Below are positions 35,438 through 44,001 of a stretch of 64,000 nucleotides of DNA, one piece after another. Source of the DNA: JASHSH01 sp036490215 (GTDB lineage: Bacteria > Pseudomonadota > Alphaproteobacteria > Rhodospirillales > Magnetospirillaceae); assembly GCA_036490215.1 (NCBI GenBank), contig DASXEH010000077.1:117555-181554 (forward strand), given 5' to 3'. A program made the position numbers and the translations under genes. The notes under the pieces are model-generated. The model ran no database searches. It had not been told where the DNA came from and worked only from the letters and a program-made list of their open reading frames with translations. How positions within the stretch are numbered: the stretch's first letter is position 1; each line of letters begins with the position of its first letter.

Positions 35438-36110
35438 ATTTCTTGAACGCGCGCGCGACGAAGGCGATGCCTTCTTCGAGGCCTACGGCGTCGATGCCAT
35501 GCTGCAGACCGGGGCGTGCCACGGCCTTCACGTCGATCCCTTCGCCGGCCAGCGCCTCTTCGCTCAAGCGCATCGAGACGAACGGCACCACCGGATCGGC
35601 CTCGCCATGCACCAACAGGACCGGCGGGCGCGATTTTAATTCCTTGCCGAGCAGCTCGGGTGCGATCAGCCGGCCCGAATAGCCCACCACAGCGGCCACC
35701 GGTGTGTCGCGGCGCGGCGCTACATGCAGCGACATCATCGTGCCCTGCGAGAACCCGATCAGCGCAAGATCGGCATTGGTCAGGCCGCGCTTGTCGAGTT
35801 CCTGATCGAGGAACGCATTCAGGATCGGCGCCACCGCCTTGACGCCCGACAGGGCCGAGACGTTGGACACGGTTTGCAGGCTGAACCACTGCCGGCCATA
35901 GGGCGCCATGTCAAACGGGAACGGCGCGTTGGGGGACAGGAACGCCGCGTCAGGCAGATGGCGCGCGAACATCGTGCCGAGATCGATCAGATCGTTGCCG
36001 TCCGAACCCAGCCCGTGCAGAAACACGACAAGCTGTTTCGCCGGTCCACCCGAAGCGGGCTCGATCGACGGGCCGATCATCTCAGTCAATTGGGCAGTGT
36101 AATCGGTCAT
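35436..36110 (-). CDS. Phospholipase/carboxylesterase, alpha/beta hydrolase
   Basis: 224 residues. VVFLHGLGSDGNDLIDLG opens the fold (oxyanion HG). The nucleophile elbow is GFSQGTMMS with the catalytic Ser, the acid is in LLVHGEADPVVPF and the His in PGLQHGID. This is the PF02230 (phospholipase/carboxylesterase) family, small cytosolic esterases and thioesterases. Substrate not predictable. It begins next to a family B repeat and shares the terminator region with the MFS gene. Confidence 0.93.
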   Translation of the reverse strand: MTDYTAQLTEMIGPSIEPASGGPAKQLVVFLHGLGSDGNDLIDLGTMFARHLPDAAFLSPNAPFPFDMAPYGRQWFSLQTVSNVSALSGVKAVAPILNAFLDQELDKRGLTNADLALIGFSQGTMMSLHVAPRRDTPVAAVVGYSGRLIAPELLGKELKSRPPVLLVHGEADPVVPFVSMRLSEEALAGEGIDVKAVARPGLQHGIDAVGLEEGIAFVARAFKK

Positions 36111-36139
36111 GGTGCTATTTCCCTGGAGCTCTCTCTTTC

Positions 36140-36217
36140 GTCATCACCGGGCTTGTCCCGGTGATCCATGCCTTTTTGCTTTAAGACGTGGATGCCCGGC
36201 ACAAGGCCGGGCATGAC
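36140..36217. repeat. Intergenic palindromic repeat, family B copy 2
   Basis: Arms GTCATCACCGGGCTTGTCCC and CCGGCACAAGGCCGGGCATGAC around CCATGcctttttgct...ACGTGGATG. It lies upstream of the esterase gene and after the long flavoprotein gene. Confidence 0.9.
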
Positions 36218-36222
36218 GAGAC

Positions 36223-39200
36223 TTATTTTCGAAGGCCTACTTCGCGCAGCGCCCGATCCAGCCAGGGCGCGGCCAGGCGTTCCTGGGCGCGATTCTGGCT
36301 CAGGCGGCTGCGCAGCACGGTGAAGTCTACGGCGTCGAGCGGCTGGTCCTGTCCGGCGCAGGTGAAGACCACGATCTCCTTGCCGGTCTCGGGATCCTTC
36401 AGCCGCTGCAGGCACTGCGCGCAAATCTCTTTCATCATGCACTGCATCGGCGAATTGATCGAGCCGATTGCCTCGTGCTTCTTGGTCAGATGCGCCGCCA
36501 GCACGCCGTGCCGCGCCTCGGCCACCGCGCGCATCATGCCGTCCGAGCCGATCGCGATCACGCGGTCGACATCGGAGAGTTTGGTTGATGCGTCGCCCAA
36601 CTTGCCTTCCGCATAGGCCGCCATCGCCTGCACGATATTGCCGACGAAGCTTTTGTCCTGCGGCCGGTCCGGCGCAAAGCCGTCGCCGCTATCGACACAC
36701 CACACCACCTGATCGGCAGCCGCTTCGATTTCGGCAACCTTGTAACGGTCTTCGGCCTTGCGATAGCCGGCGAAGTAGAGCACGCGCGATCCGGCGGCGC
36801 GCAGCGCTTGGCCGATCGAGAACAGCACCGCATTGCCGAGACCGCCGCCGGCCAGCAGCACCGTCTCGCCCGCGGGGGTTTCGGTCGGCACGCCGGTTGG
36901 GCCCATCAGCACCACCGGCTCGCCCGGCTTCAGTGCGATGCAGAGATCGGACGAACCGCCCATCTCCAGGACGATCACCGAAACGAGTCCCTGTGCCGGA
37001 TCGACCCAGGCGCCGGTCAGCGCCAAGCCTTCCATGGCGAGCAGCGTATCGGCAGTCTTCGGCGCGAAGCTCTCGAAATTCTGCAGGCGATAGAACTGGC
37101 CGGGATGGAAGGCCCGCGCCGCCGCCGGCGCCCGCACTACCACTTCGACGATGGTCGGGCTCAGGCGATCGACTCTAACGACGGTCGCACGCAGCTCATC
37201 ATTGGCGCGCGTGAAGAGTGCGGCCGGCGTGCTACGCGGCTGCGCCTTCATCAACACGCGATCGACGATCGGATAGCCCTGTTTGGCGCTGGCCATCGCG
37301 GTGACGACATTGCCGGCGAAAGACGGGTGCAGATCGCCGAAGAACGACACATGGGTCTCGCCTTCAATGCTCATCAGCACGCGTATCGCGCTGGGCTTGG
37401 GCGTCTTCTCGGGCTCGCTCGGGTTGCCGTCCTCGTCCACCGCTTCGAAATAGCGGCCATGCAGATGCACGCTGGCATCCTCGCGCGCGAGCACGGTATT
37501 GGGCACTGTGCCAGCCGCAACCAGGATCGATTTGGCGGGCAGCACATGCGAGCCGCCTTCGGCATCGTTGACGCGCAAGCCGCGCGCCGTGCCGAACTCG
37601 TCGACCTCCACGCCTTGCGGCGACAGGCGCTCGGCGAAGCGGATGCCTTCCTCCAGCGCCTTGGCCACTTCTTCGTGGTTGCGCGTATAGGCGGGCGATT
37701 CGATCAACAGGCGGCGATAGGCGATGGTCGCGCCGCCCCAGCTTTGCAGCAGCTCGATCAGGCGCGGTTCGCGGCCTTCCGTCTTCGCGAGCGCGCGCTC
37801 GTCGCGGATCGCGCGGCCATGGGCCAGGAATTCCTCGGCCACCACGATGTCGGGCAGGGTGAAGCCGGCGCGCAAAGGAGTCTCACCGCGCTCGGCCACC
37901 AGCGTTTCCCAGCGCGCCAGGAATTTCTCCACTTGCACGGGGTAATAGGCCAGCGCTTCGGTGGCCGTGTCGACCGCGGTCAAGCCGCCGCCGATCACCA
38001 CCACCGGCAGGCGCAGTTGCAGATTGGCGAGCGAGTCGGAACGCGCAGCACCGGTCAGTTGCAGCGCCATCAGGAAGTCGCTGGCCTGGCGCACGCCGGG
38101 GGCGAGGTTGTTGGGCATGTCGATGATGGTCGGCTTGCCCGCGCCCAGGCACAGCGCGACATGATCGAAGCCCATCGCGAATGCCTGGGCGAGGGTGATC
38201 GTGCTGGCCAGACGCACGCCGCCGATCATCAGGAATTCGGCGCGGCGCTCCAGCAGCAGCCGCATCACCTTCAAGTAATTCTTGTCCCAGCGCACGGTGA
38301 TGCCGTATTCGGCCACGCCGCCGAAGCCCGCCATCACGCGCTCGGATAGGTTCTCGCGAATCTCGTCCATGCTCTTGATCGGGCGGAACGGCACGCGATT
38401 GCCCGCCGCGTCGATGCCCGAAAGCTCGGCCGGCAGCGGCTCGATCTTCAACCCGTCGATCGCGACGACCGCATGGCCCTGGTTCATCAGATGATGGGCC
38501 AGCGTGATGCCGGCCGGACCGAGGCCGGCCACCAGCACCGTGCGGCCACTCGCCAGCTTCGGCAGCGGCCGGCGCAGATCGAGCGGATTCCAGCGCGTCA
38601 GCAGCGAATAGATCTCGAAGCCCCAAGGCAGCGCCAGGATGTTCTTGAGGATATGCGTCTCGGCCTGCGGGATATCGACCGGATCGCGGCCGGCTGCCGA
38701 ATAGATGCAGGCCGTCATACAGTCATTGCAGATGCGATGGCCAGTGCCGGCCACCATCGGATTGTCGATCACGGCGAAGGCGAGTGCAGCCAGGCTCAGG
38801 CCCTGCGCCTTCACCTCGTGCATTTCCGAGATGCGCTCTTCCAGCGGGCAGCCGGTCAGCGTGGTGCCCAGCGCGTTCTTGGCGAAAGCACCGGTCTTCT
38901 TGTCTTTGCTGCCCTTCGAGCAGCTGTCCTTCTTCTGGTGATGGCAGAAGATGCAGTAATGCACTTCATCCATTGCGTGGGTCAGATCGGCGCCATGATC
39001 GGTGAGCGCGAATCCGTCGCGCTGGCGCCACTCCTCGGCGTCGAAGGTGAATTGCGCCGTGCCGTGTTCATTGACCGTGTGCACCGGCACCAGCGCCTTC
39101 GGGTCGCGCTTATGCGGTTGCTTGAACAGGCGGCCGTGCTTGTGCTTCTTCTTGCCAGCGGCGGCATACAGCGCCCAGGCGGCATAGCGCGCCAGCGTGT

Positions 39201-39690
39201 CGAGCGCGGCGGTGTTCTGGTCTTCGGTCTCCAGCAACGTGGTCACGCGCTTGGCGAAGATCATCTCGTCCCAGGCGCCACCCAGCAGCGCCGCGACATC
39301 TTTCTCCAGCGCCTCGCCATCGAGCGCGGCAGCCGCGTCCGGCGTCAGCGCTTTGGCGGCACGGCGCTGGACGAACAGGCGCTTGGCGGAATAGAGCGGG
39401 GCGAGGGCGTTCTGGGCTTCGGCTTGCGCGGCCAGTTCACGCGCCACGCCGAACAGCGCGCCGGTGAATTCCTCGACATGGGGCGCGACCGCCATCAGCA
39501 GGTCGGCCTCGTCGCGCGCTTCGGTCGGCGGGGTCGCGCGCGCGGCGATTAGGCGCGCATGCAATTCGGAGTCGGCTTTGGCGAGGGCAGACAGAAACGC
39601 CGCGTCGATCTTCGCCAACCCGTCGCGATGGTAGAGATCGTCAAATCGAATAGAAAAGCCGAGCGCCGGCTCGGCCATCGCCACACCCAT
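36223..39690 (-). CDS. Fused GltD/NfnB-like and PyrK/NfnA-like iron-sulfur flavoprotein
   Basis: 1155 residues; ATG 39690 with GAGG seven bases upstream. Residues 1-240 are a helical region of unknown role. A cysteine-rich region follows: C246-x2-C249-x7-C257, C281, then C321-x2-C324-x3-C328, enough for one or two Fe-S clusters. Residues 380-830 are a GltD-like pyridine-nucleotide/FAD oxidoreductase (VLVAGLGPAGITLA, VVVIGGGLTAVDTATEAL). Residues 850-1155 are a ferredoxin-reductase-type module (PGQFYRLQNF, VLLAGGGLGNAVLFSIGQAL) ending in a PyrK-like cluster motif C1084-x5-C1090-x2-C1093-x17-C1111. Domain order equals NfnB followed by NfnA. It probably transfers electrons between NAD(P)H and an Fe-S acceptor; bifurcation is inference. 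Confidence 0.85.
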   Translation of the reverse strand: MGVAMAEPALGFSIRFDDLYHRDGLAKIDAAFLSALAKADSELHARLIAARATPPTEARDEADLLMAVAPHVEEFTGALFGVARELAAQAEAQNALAPLYSAKRLFVQRRAAKALTPDAAAALDGEALEKDVAALLGGAWDEMIFAKRVTTLLETEDQNTAALDTLARYAAWALYAAAGKKKHKHGRLFKQPHKRDPKALVPVHTVNEHGTAQFTFDAEEWRQRDGFALTDHGADLTHAMDEVHYCIFCHHQKKDSCSKGSKDKKTGAFAKNALGTTLTGCPLEERISEMHEVKAQGLSLAALAFAVIDNPMVAGTGHRICNDCMTACIYSAAGRDPVDIPQAETHILKNILALPWGFEIYSLLTRWNPLDLRRPLPKLASGRTVLVAGLGPAGITLAHHLMNQGHAVVAIDGLKIEPLPAELSGIDAAGNRVPFRPIKSMDEIRENLSERVMAGFGGVAEYGITVRWDKNYLKVMRLLLERRAEFLMIGGVRLASTITLAQAFAMGFDHVALCLGAGKPTIIDMPNNLAPGVRQASDFLMALQLTGAARSDSLANLQLRLPVVVIGGGLTAVDTATEALAYYPVQVEKFLARWETLVAERGETPLRAGFTLPDIVVAEEFLAHGRAIRDERALAKTEGREPRLIELLQSWGGATIAYRRLLIESPAYTRNHEEVAKALEEGIRFAERLSPQGVEVDEFGTARGLRVNDAEGGSHVLPAKSILVAAGTVPNTVLAREDASVHLHGRYFEAVDEDGNPSEPEKTPKPSAIRVLMSIEGETHVSFFGDLHPSFAGNVVTAMASAKQGYPIVDRVLMKAQPRSTPAALFTRANDELRATVVRVDRLSPTIVEVVVRAPAAARAFHPGQFYRLQNFESFAPKTADTLLAMEGLALTGAWVDPAQGLVSVIVLEMGGSSDLCIALKPGEPVVLMGPTGVPTETPAGETVLLAGGGLGNAVLFSIGQALRAAGSRVLYFAGYRKAEDRYKVAEIEAAADQVVWCVDSGDGFAPDRPQDKSFVGNIVQAMAAYAEGKLGDASTKLSDVDRVIAIGSDGMMRAVAEARHGVLAAHLTKKHEAIGSINSPMQCMMKEICAQCLQRLKDPETGKEIVVFTCAGQDQPLDAVDFTVLRSRLSQNRAQERLAAPWLDRALREVGLRK

Positions 39691-39872
39691 CGCGGTCCTC
39701 GTAAACTCACCGCAGAGCGGCGAAAAAAGCCCCTGTCGCCGGGGCGCGAAGGCACTCTATATAACGTCTAGCCCGGGCGGCTTCCAGCGATTTAGGCCGG
39801 TTAAATTGGTAATAGTCACAATCCGCTTGTGTGAATTTATATGTCGATCTAAGAGTCTGTAGGGATTGAAGA
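39691..39872. promoter_or_regulatory. Divergent promoter region between flavoprotein and ctaA
   Basis: About 180 bases with an AT-rich half next to ctaA. It contains TCACA-N9-TGTGA at 39816-39834 (with CACAA/TTGTG nested), a CRP/FNR-like dyad geometry but not a canonical site, and CTATATAA near 39757 facing the flavoprotein gene. A link to oxygen control would suit both neighbours, but the sequence does not prove it. Confidence 0.35.
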
Positions 39873-40928
39873 ATGCGGTATGAGGAAGCCAGCGCGGCAA
39901 TGCCCGCCGGGCGGCGTGCGGTGGGGCGGTGGTTGTTGGCCGTGGCCGGCATGACCTTCGTGATGGTCATTCTGGGCGGCGCGACGCGGCTTTCGGGCTC
40001 GGGTCTCTCGATGGTGCATTGGCAGGTGTTGCATGTCCTGCCGCCGCTGACCGCTGCCGAATGGCAGCAGGCCTTCGCCGATTACCAGCAATCGCCTCAG
40101 TTCCAGCTGGTGAACACCGGCATGACCGTGGCCGGGTTCAAAAGCATCTTCTGGCTCGAATACATCCATCGCCTGTGGGGCCGGCTGATCGGCTTCGCCT
40201 TCCTGATCCCCTTCGTCTGGTTCGTCATCCGCGGCCAGCTCACAAGGCGCGATGCGCCGCGGCTGTTCGTGCTGTTCATCCTCGGCGGGCTGCAGGGCGT
40301 GCTCGGCTGGTTCATGGTGAAAAGCGGACTCGAAGCGCGGCCCGAGGTCAGCCACTATCGCCTCGCCGCGCATCTGGTGGCCGCGCTGATCCTCTATGCG
40401 GGGCTCGTCTGGTCGGCGCTGGTTTATCTCCATGCCGGCGAGGCGCTGCAGGACAAGGTCGAAGGCGCGCGCGCTGTGCGCAAGCGGCTGATGATTCCGC
40501 TCACGCTGATCTGTCTCACCATTCCCGCCGGCGCGCTGGTGGCCGGGCTTCATGCGGGGCTGATCTACAACACCTTCCCGCTGATGGGCGGCGTTGTCCT
40601 ACCGAATGATGCCTGGGCGCAATCGCCCGCGTGGCTCAATTTCTTCAACAACCCGACCCTAGTGCAGTTCGATCACCGCGTGCTGGCCATCGTCACCTGG
40701 GCGAGTGCGGTGGCCGTGTGGTGGTCATCGCGCGGTGTGGCGCTGCCGCCAAAGCAGAAACAGGCCGTCGCGCTGGTGCCTCTGGTGGCGTCGGCGCAGG
40801 CGTTGCTGGGTATCGCGACTTTGCTCGAAGTGGTGCCGCTGCCGCTTGCCGTCGCGCACCAGGCCGGCGCGTTCCTGCTGTTCACGTCGCTGCTCTGGGC
40901 GGTGTTTACGCTGAAAGCGGTGCGGTAG
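39873..40928 (+). CDS. ctaA: Heme A synthase, COX15/CtaA family
   Basis: 351 residues with eight membrane helices. It hydroxylates the C8 methyl of heme O to heme A for aa3-type cytochrome oxidase. VILGGATRLSGSGLSMVHWQ is the family signature. His residues in LEYIHRLWGRLIG and VSHYRLAAHL, and later FDHRVLAIVTW and VAHQAGAFLL, are the expected heme ligands. The final 23 bases overlap the end of the convergent glycosyltransferase gene. Confidence 0.96.
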   Translation: MRYEEASAAMPAGRRAVGRWLLAVAGMTFVMVILGGATRLSGSGLSMVHWQVLHVLPPLTAAEWQQAFADYQQSPQFQLVNTGMTVAGFKSIFWLEYIHRLWGRLIGFAFLIPFVWFVIRGQLTRRDAPRLFVLFILGGLQGVLGWFMVKSGLEARPEVSHYRLAAHLVAALILYAGLVWSALVYLHAGEALQDKVEGARAVRKRLMIPLTLICLTIPAGALVAGLHAGLIYNTFPLMGGVVLPNDAWAQSPAWLNFFNNPTLVQFDHRVLAIVTWASAVAVWWSSRGVALPPKQKQAVALVPLVASAQALLGIATLLEVVPLPLAVAHQAGAFLLFTSLLWAVFTLKAVR

Positions 40929-42102
40929 CCGAAATCGGTGCGCCCTGCGCATGTGCCGCTGTGATCTGCTCAAGCACAGATGGAAGTTCCGCGATCGCCG
41001 TGTTTGAACTGCCGTGCAGGCGGGATTTGATCATGCGATGCGTCCCAGGCTCGATCAGCTTGGCGATCGTGGCGACCAGATCGCCCAGGCCTTTGAACAA
41101 CAGCGCGATCTCTTGATCGCGGGCCCAGAGCGCGTTGTAGCGCTCCTGAAGCAAGGTGTTCTTTCCGAATTCGAGAATCATCGGCAATTGCGAGTAGCGT
41201 GCTTCGGCTATGGACGCGGGCCCCGGCTTGCCGACAAAGAAATCGCTGCAGCCCATGTATTCGTACATTTTGTCGGTCAGTCCGAGAACGAGGCGCGGAC
41301 GTTCGCTGGGAAGCGATCTTATTTTGTCCGCCAACGCGCTGTTGGTCCCGCACGCATAGATCATCTGCACCGGTAAAGCGCTGCGCTCGATGGCGGTGGC
41401 ATAGTCGAGCATCCGATCGGAACCGCGCCCGCCAAACATCATCAAGCCGGTCAAGAGATCCTGAGACAGTTCGGGATGCCGCGGCCGAGCGCCATCCTCC
41501 CCCGTCTGCGTCTGCGCGTTCTGTTTGTGGAAGTCGGGCGAGATAATCACGCCATCCAATTTGAATATCTTGGCATCGGGGATGCCGAACGCGCGGGCCT
41601 GCTCGGCGCAACGATCCGTGCCGCAGATGATGTATTGGTTCGACCGATCGTGGATCCAGACGCCGCGGGCGAATTCGGCGAAATCCGTCACCAGTGTCGC
41701 GAAAGGTGTACGCTTCGCCATCCGCTTCACGGATCTCGCCGCGGCGCCATTGATCATTGGCATGACCGACAGAATCAAGTCGGGATCATATTTGGCGCAA
41801 TAACCCGCCAGACGCTTGGACAGATTTCTCGACGTCACCGCCATCGATATAGCGGTAATGGCGGCAACGACCGGGTAGAGAAGACGCGTATGGCCGCGCT
41901 GAAGAACGAGCTTGTTATAGATATCCGGCCCAGAGATGCCGACCGTGTGCAGGAAGGGATCGATCGATTCGAGAACATCGCGGTACACATCGATGATATC
42001 GACGCGATAGGTTCCCGCTTCCTCCAATTCCCGCTTCAAGGCGTTTGCAGTTGCGACATGCCCGTAGCCGCAATCTGTGTAGAGGATCGTCAATTTCTTC
42101 AT
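40906..42102 (-). CDS. MGDG-synthase-like glycosyltransferase
   Basis: About 398 residues from ATG 42102, which puts MKKLTILYTDCGYGHVATANALKREL at the N-terminus; a TTG at 42141 extends the frame. The GYGHVATANAL loop matches the glycine-rich GGGHxxxA segment of MGDG synthases and MurG-type GT-B enzymes. The C-terminal half has LTDKMYEYMGCSDFFVGKPGPASIAEARYSQLPMILEF, the sugar-nucleotide-binding G-K-P/G-x3-E motif. These enzymes add hexose to diacylglycerol at the inner membrane. Product lipid not predictable. Possibly downstream of thyA on one transcript. Confidence 0.8.
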   Translation of the reverse strand: MKKLTILYTDCGYGHVATANALKRELEEAGTYRVDIIDVYRDVLESIDPFLHTVGISGPDIYNKLVLQRGHTRLLYPVVAAITAISMAVTSRNLSKRLAGYCAKYDPDLILSVMPMINGAAARSVKRMAKRTPFATLVTDFAEFARGVWIHDRSNQYIICGTDRCAEQARAFGIPDAKIFKLDGVIISPDFHKQNAQTQTGEDGARPRHPELSQDLLTGLMMFGGRGSDRMLDYATAIERSALPVQMIYACGTNSALADKIRSLPSERPRLVLGLTDKMYEYMGCSDFFVGKPGPASIAEARYSQLPMILEFGKNTLLQERYNALWARDQEIALLFKGLGDLVATIAKLIEPGTHRMIKSRLHGSSNTAIAELPSVLEQITAAHAQGAPISATAPLSA

Positions 42103-42183
42103 CTGGGCCACACGGTAGCCCGTCCGCGCGACCAACGCCAACGCTGCTTTGCCCTAGGGATCGCCCGCGCCGCAGAGTGACGG

Positions 42184-42978
42184 CTACACCGCCACCTTGG
42201 CCGCGATATGCGGGTGCGGGTCGTAGCCTTCGAGGGTGAAGTCCTCGTATTTGAAGTCGAACAGGTTCTTCACCGCGGGATTCAACTTCATCTTCGGCAG
42301 CGGGCGCGGCGAGCGCGAGAGTTGCAGATCGGCCTGCTCCAGATGATTGAGATAGAGATGCGCGTCGCCCAGTGTGTGGATGAACTCGCCGGCATCGAGG
42401 CCGCTCACCTGCGCGATCATCATCGTCAGCAGCGCGTAGGACGCGATGTTGAACGGCACGCCGAGGAAGATATCGGCCGAGCGCTGGTACAGCTGACAGG
42501 AGAGCTTGCCGTCGGCTACGTAGAACTGGAACAGGCAATGGCAGGGCGGCAGTTTCATCTTGGGAATATCGGGCGGGTTCCAGGCCGAGACGATCAAGCG
42601 CCGTGAATCCGGGCTGGTCTTGATCATCTTCAGCAGGTCGCTGATCTGATCGATCGTGCCGCCATCCTGCGTCGGCCAGGAGCGCCACTGCGCGCCATAG
42701 ATCGGGCCGAGATTGCCGTCCTTATCGGCCCATTCGTCCCAGATCGTCACCTTGTTCTCGTGCAGATAGGTGAGATTGGTTTCGCCCTTCAGGAACCACA
42801 GCAGCTCGTGAATGATCGAGCGCAGATGCACCTTCTTGGTCGTGACCAGCGGGAAACCCTCGGCCAGGTCGAAGCGCATCTGCCAGCCGAACACGCTGAC
42901 CGTGCCGGTGCCGGTGCGGTCGGTTTTCTTGTGCCCCTCGCGGCGCACATGGTCCATCAGATCGAGATATTGGCGCAT
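42184..42978 (-). CDS. thyA: Thymidylate synthase ThyA
   Basis: 264 residues, the classical length. It converts dUMP to dTMP with methylene-tetrahydrofolate. The catalytic Cys near residue 145 lies in LPPCHCLFQFYV. The preceding DSRRLIVSAWNP, and RSADIFLGVPFNIASYALL and LGDAHLYLNHLEQ after it, are all canonical. ATG 42978 fits the MRQYLDLMDHV family start. Also present are WDEWADKDGNLGPIYGAQWRSW residues of the folate site. Confidence 0.99.
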   Translation of the reverse strand: MRQYLDLMDHVRREGHKKTDRTGTGTVSVFGWQMRFDLAEGFPLVTTKKVHLRSIIHELLWFLKGETNLTYLHENKVTIWDEWADKDGNLGPIYGAQWRSWPTQDGGTIDQISDLLKMIKTSPDSRRLIVSAWNPPDIPKMKLPPCHCLFQFYVADGKLSCQLYQRSADIFLGVPFNIASYALLTMMIAQVSGLDAGEFIHTLGDAHLYLNHLEQADLQLSRSPRPLPKMKLNPAVKNLFDFKYEDFTLEGYDPHPHIAAKVAV

Positions 42979-43026
42979 GGGGTGAGTCTAGCAAGGAATG
43001 GCGAAAAGGCGAAGCCGCTTGCCCCG

Positions 43027-43126
43027 CCCTTCGAGACGGTCCTCCGGACCTCCTCAGGGTGAGGCAAGCTCGTAAAAGAAAACCTCATCCTGAGGTGCGA
43101 GCATTCGCGAGCCTCGAAGGATGGGC
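43027..43126. repeat. Intergenic palindromic repeat, family A copy 3
   Basis: Arms CCTTCGAGACGG and GCCTCGAAGGATGGGCCG with inner CCTCCTCAGGGTGAGG and CCTCATCCTGAGGTGCGAGC. It lies between the thyA start and the end of the SDR gene, on one strand direction. Confidence 0.9.
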
Positions 43127-43131
43127 CGCGC

Positions 43132-43833
43132 TCAGAAATTTTCCACCCAGGGACGTACCTCAATCTCCCAGGTCCAGGCACTGCGTGGCTGCTTGAGCAG
43201 ATGCAGATAGCTGGCGGCGATCGCATCCGGGTCGAGCAGCGAATCGGGCTTACCGGCGGGCACAGGGCGATCGGCGCTGCGGATGCCGCCATCGATCACG
43301 ATATGCCCGACATGGATGCCTTTCGGCGCCAGCTCGCGGGCCATGCTCTGCGCCAATCCGCGCAGCGCGAACTTGGCCATGGCGAAGGGCGCCGATTGCG
43401 CATAGCCCTTCACACTGGCCGAGGCGCCGGTGAACAAGATCGCGCCATGGCCCTTCGGCACCATGCGCTTGGCGGCTTCTTGTGCCACAAGGAATCCGCC
43501 ATAGGCGCCGACCATGATCGCGCGTTCCACATCGGTGGGCACAAGATCGATGAGTGGACCGCGTGCCCGCGCGCTGGGGTTGAACACCACCACATCGGGC
43601 GTGCCGATCTGCGCTTCCATCTCGGCGAAGAGCTTTGTCACCGACTCGGGCTTCGAAGCATCGCAGGTGAAAGCCTTCGCGCCGGTCTCTTTGCAGAGCC
43701 CGGCCAGCTTGTCGGTCTGCCGCGCGGCCAGGCCGATCTTCATCCCCTCGTGCGCGAACAGCCGGGCCAGGGAGGCGGATAGTCCTTCGCCGGCGCCGAC
43801 GATCAGGGTGGTGGTGTAGACGGGTGCGGTCAT
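43132..43833 (-). CDS. SDR-family protein lacking the catalytic Tyr
   Basis: 233 residues. Rossmann start TLIVGAGEGLSASLARLFAHEG, then AFTCDASKPESV and VVFNPSARA (NAG-like position). ILFTGASASVKGYAQSAPFAMAKFALRGLAQSMAREL covers the active-site region. The usual Y-x3-K reads F-A-M-A-K, so the general-base Tyr is a Phe. Members of this subgroup are annotated as short-chain dehydrogenases, but normal carbonyl reduction would be impaired without the Tyr. Possibly a binding protein or an altered mechanism. Confidence 0.88.
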   Translation of the reverse strand: MTAPVYTTTLIVGAGEGLSASLARLFAHEGMKIGLAARQTDKLAGLCKETGAKAFTCDASKPESVTKLFAEMEAQIGTPDVVVFNPSARARGPLIDLVPTDVERAIMVGAYGGFLVAQEAAKRMVPKGHGAILFTGASASVKGYAQSAPFAMAKFALRGLAQSMARELAPKGIHVGHIVIDGGIRSADRPVPAGKPDSLLDPDAIAASYLHLLKQPRSAWTWEIEVRPWVENF

Positions 43834-43939
43834 CGGGGGCTCCTTAAGCGTCGGAAGTGCCTGACAAATTTACCGGAATTTGAAAGCAAGCGGCGGAGTG
43901 CGGCCACCCTACCCGATCATAGATAGTGCGGATCACCGG

Positions 43940-43983
43940 CGCTGTCCCCATATCCTAGGCCGATACCCTAGGAACAGCGCCCC
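43940..43983. promoter_or_regulatory. Interrupted palindrome upstream of ada
   Basis: GGCGCTGT (43940-43947) pairs with ACAGCGCC (43976-43983), and inside them TCCTAGG (43955-43961) pairs with CCTAGGA (43969-43975). It ends 18 bases before the ada ATG, overlapping the leader and promoter zone. It could be an operator or a leader hairpin. It does not match the E. coli Ada box. Confidence 0.5.
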
Positions 43984-44001
43984 GGAACAAGGAGCGCTAT
44001 C

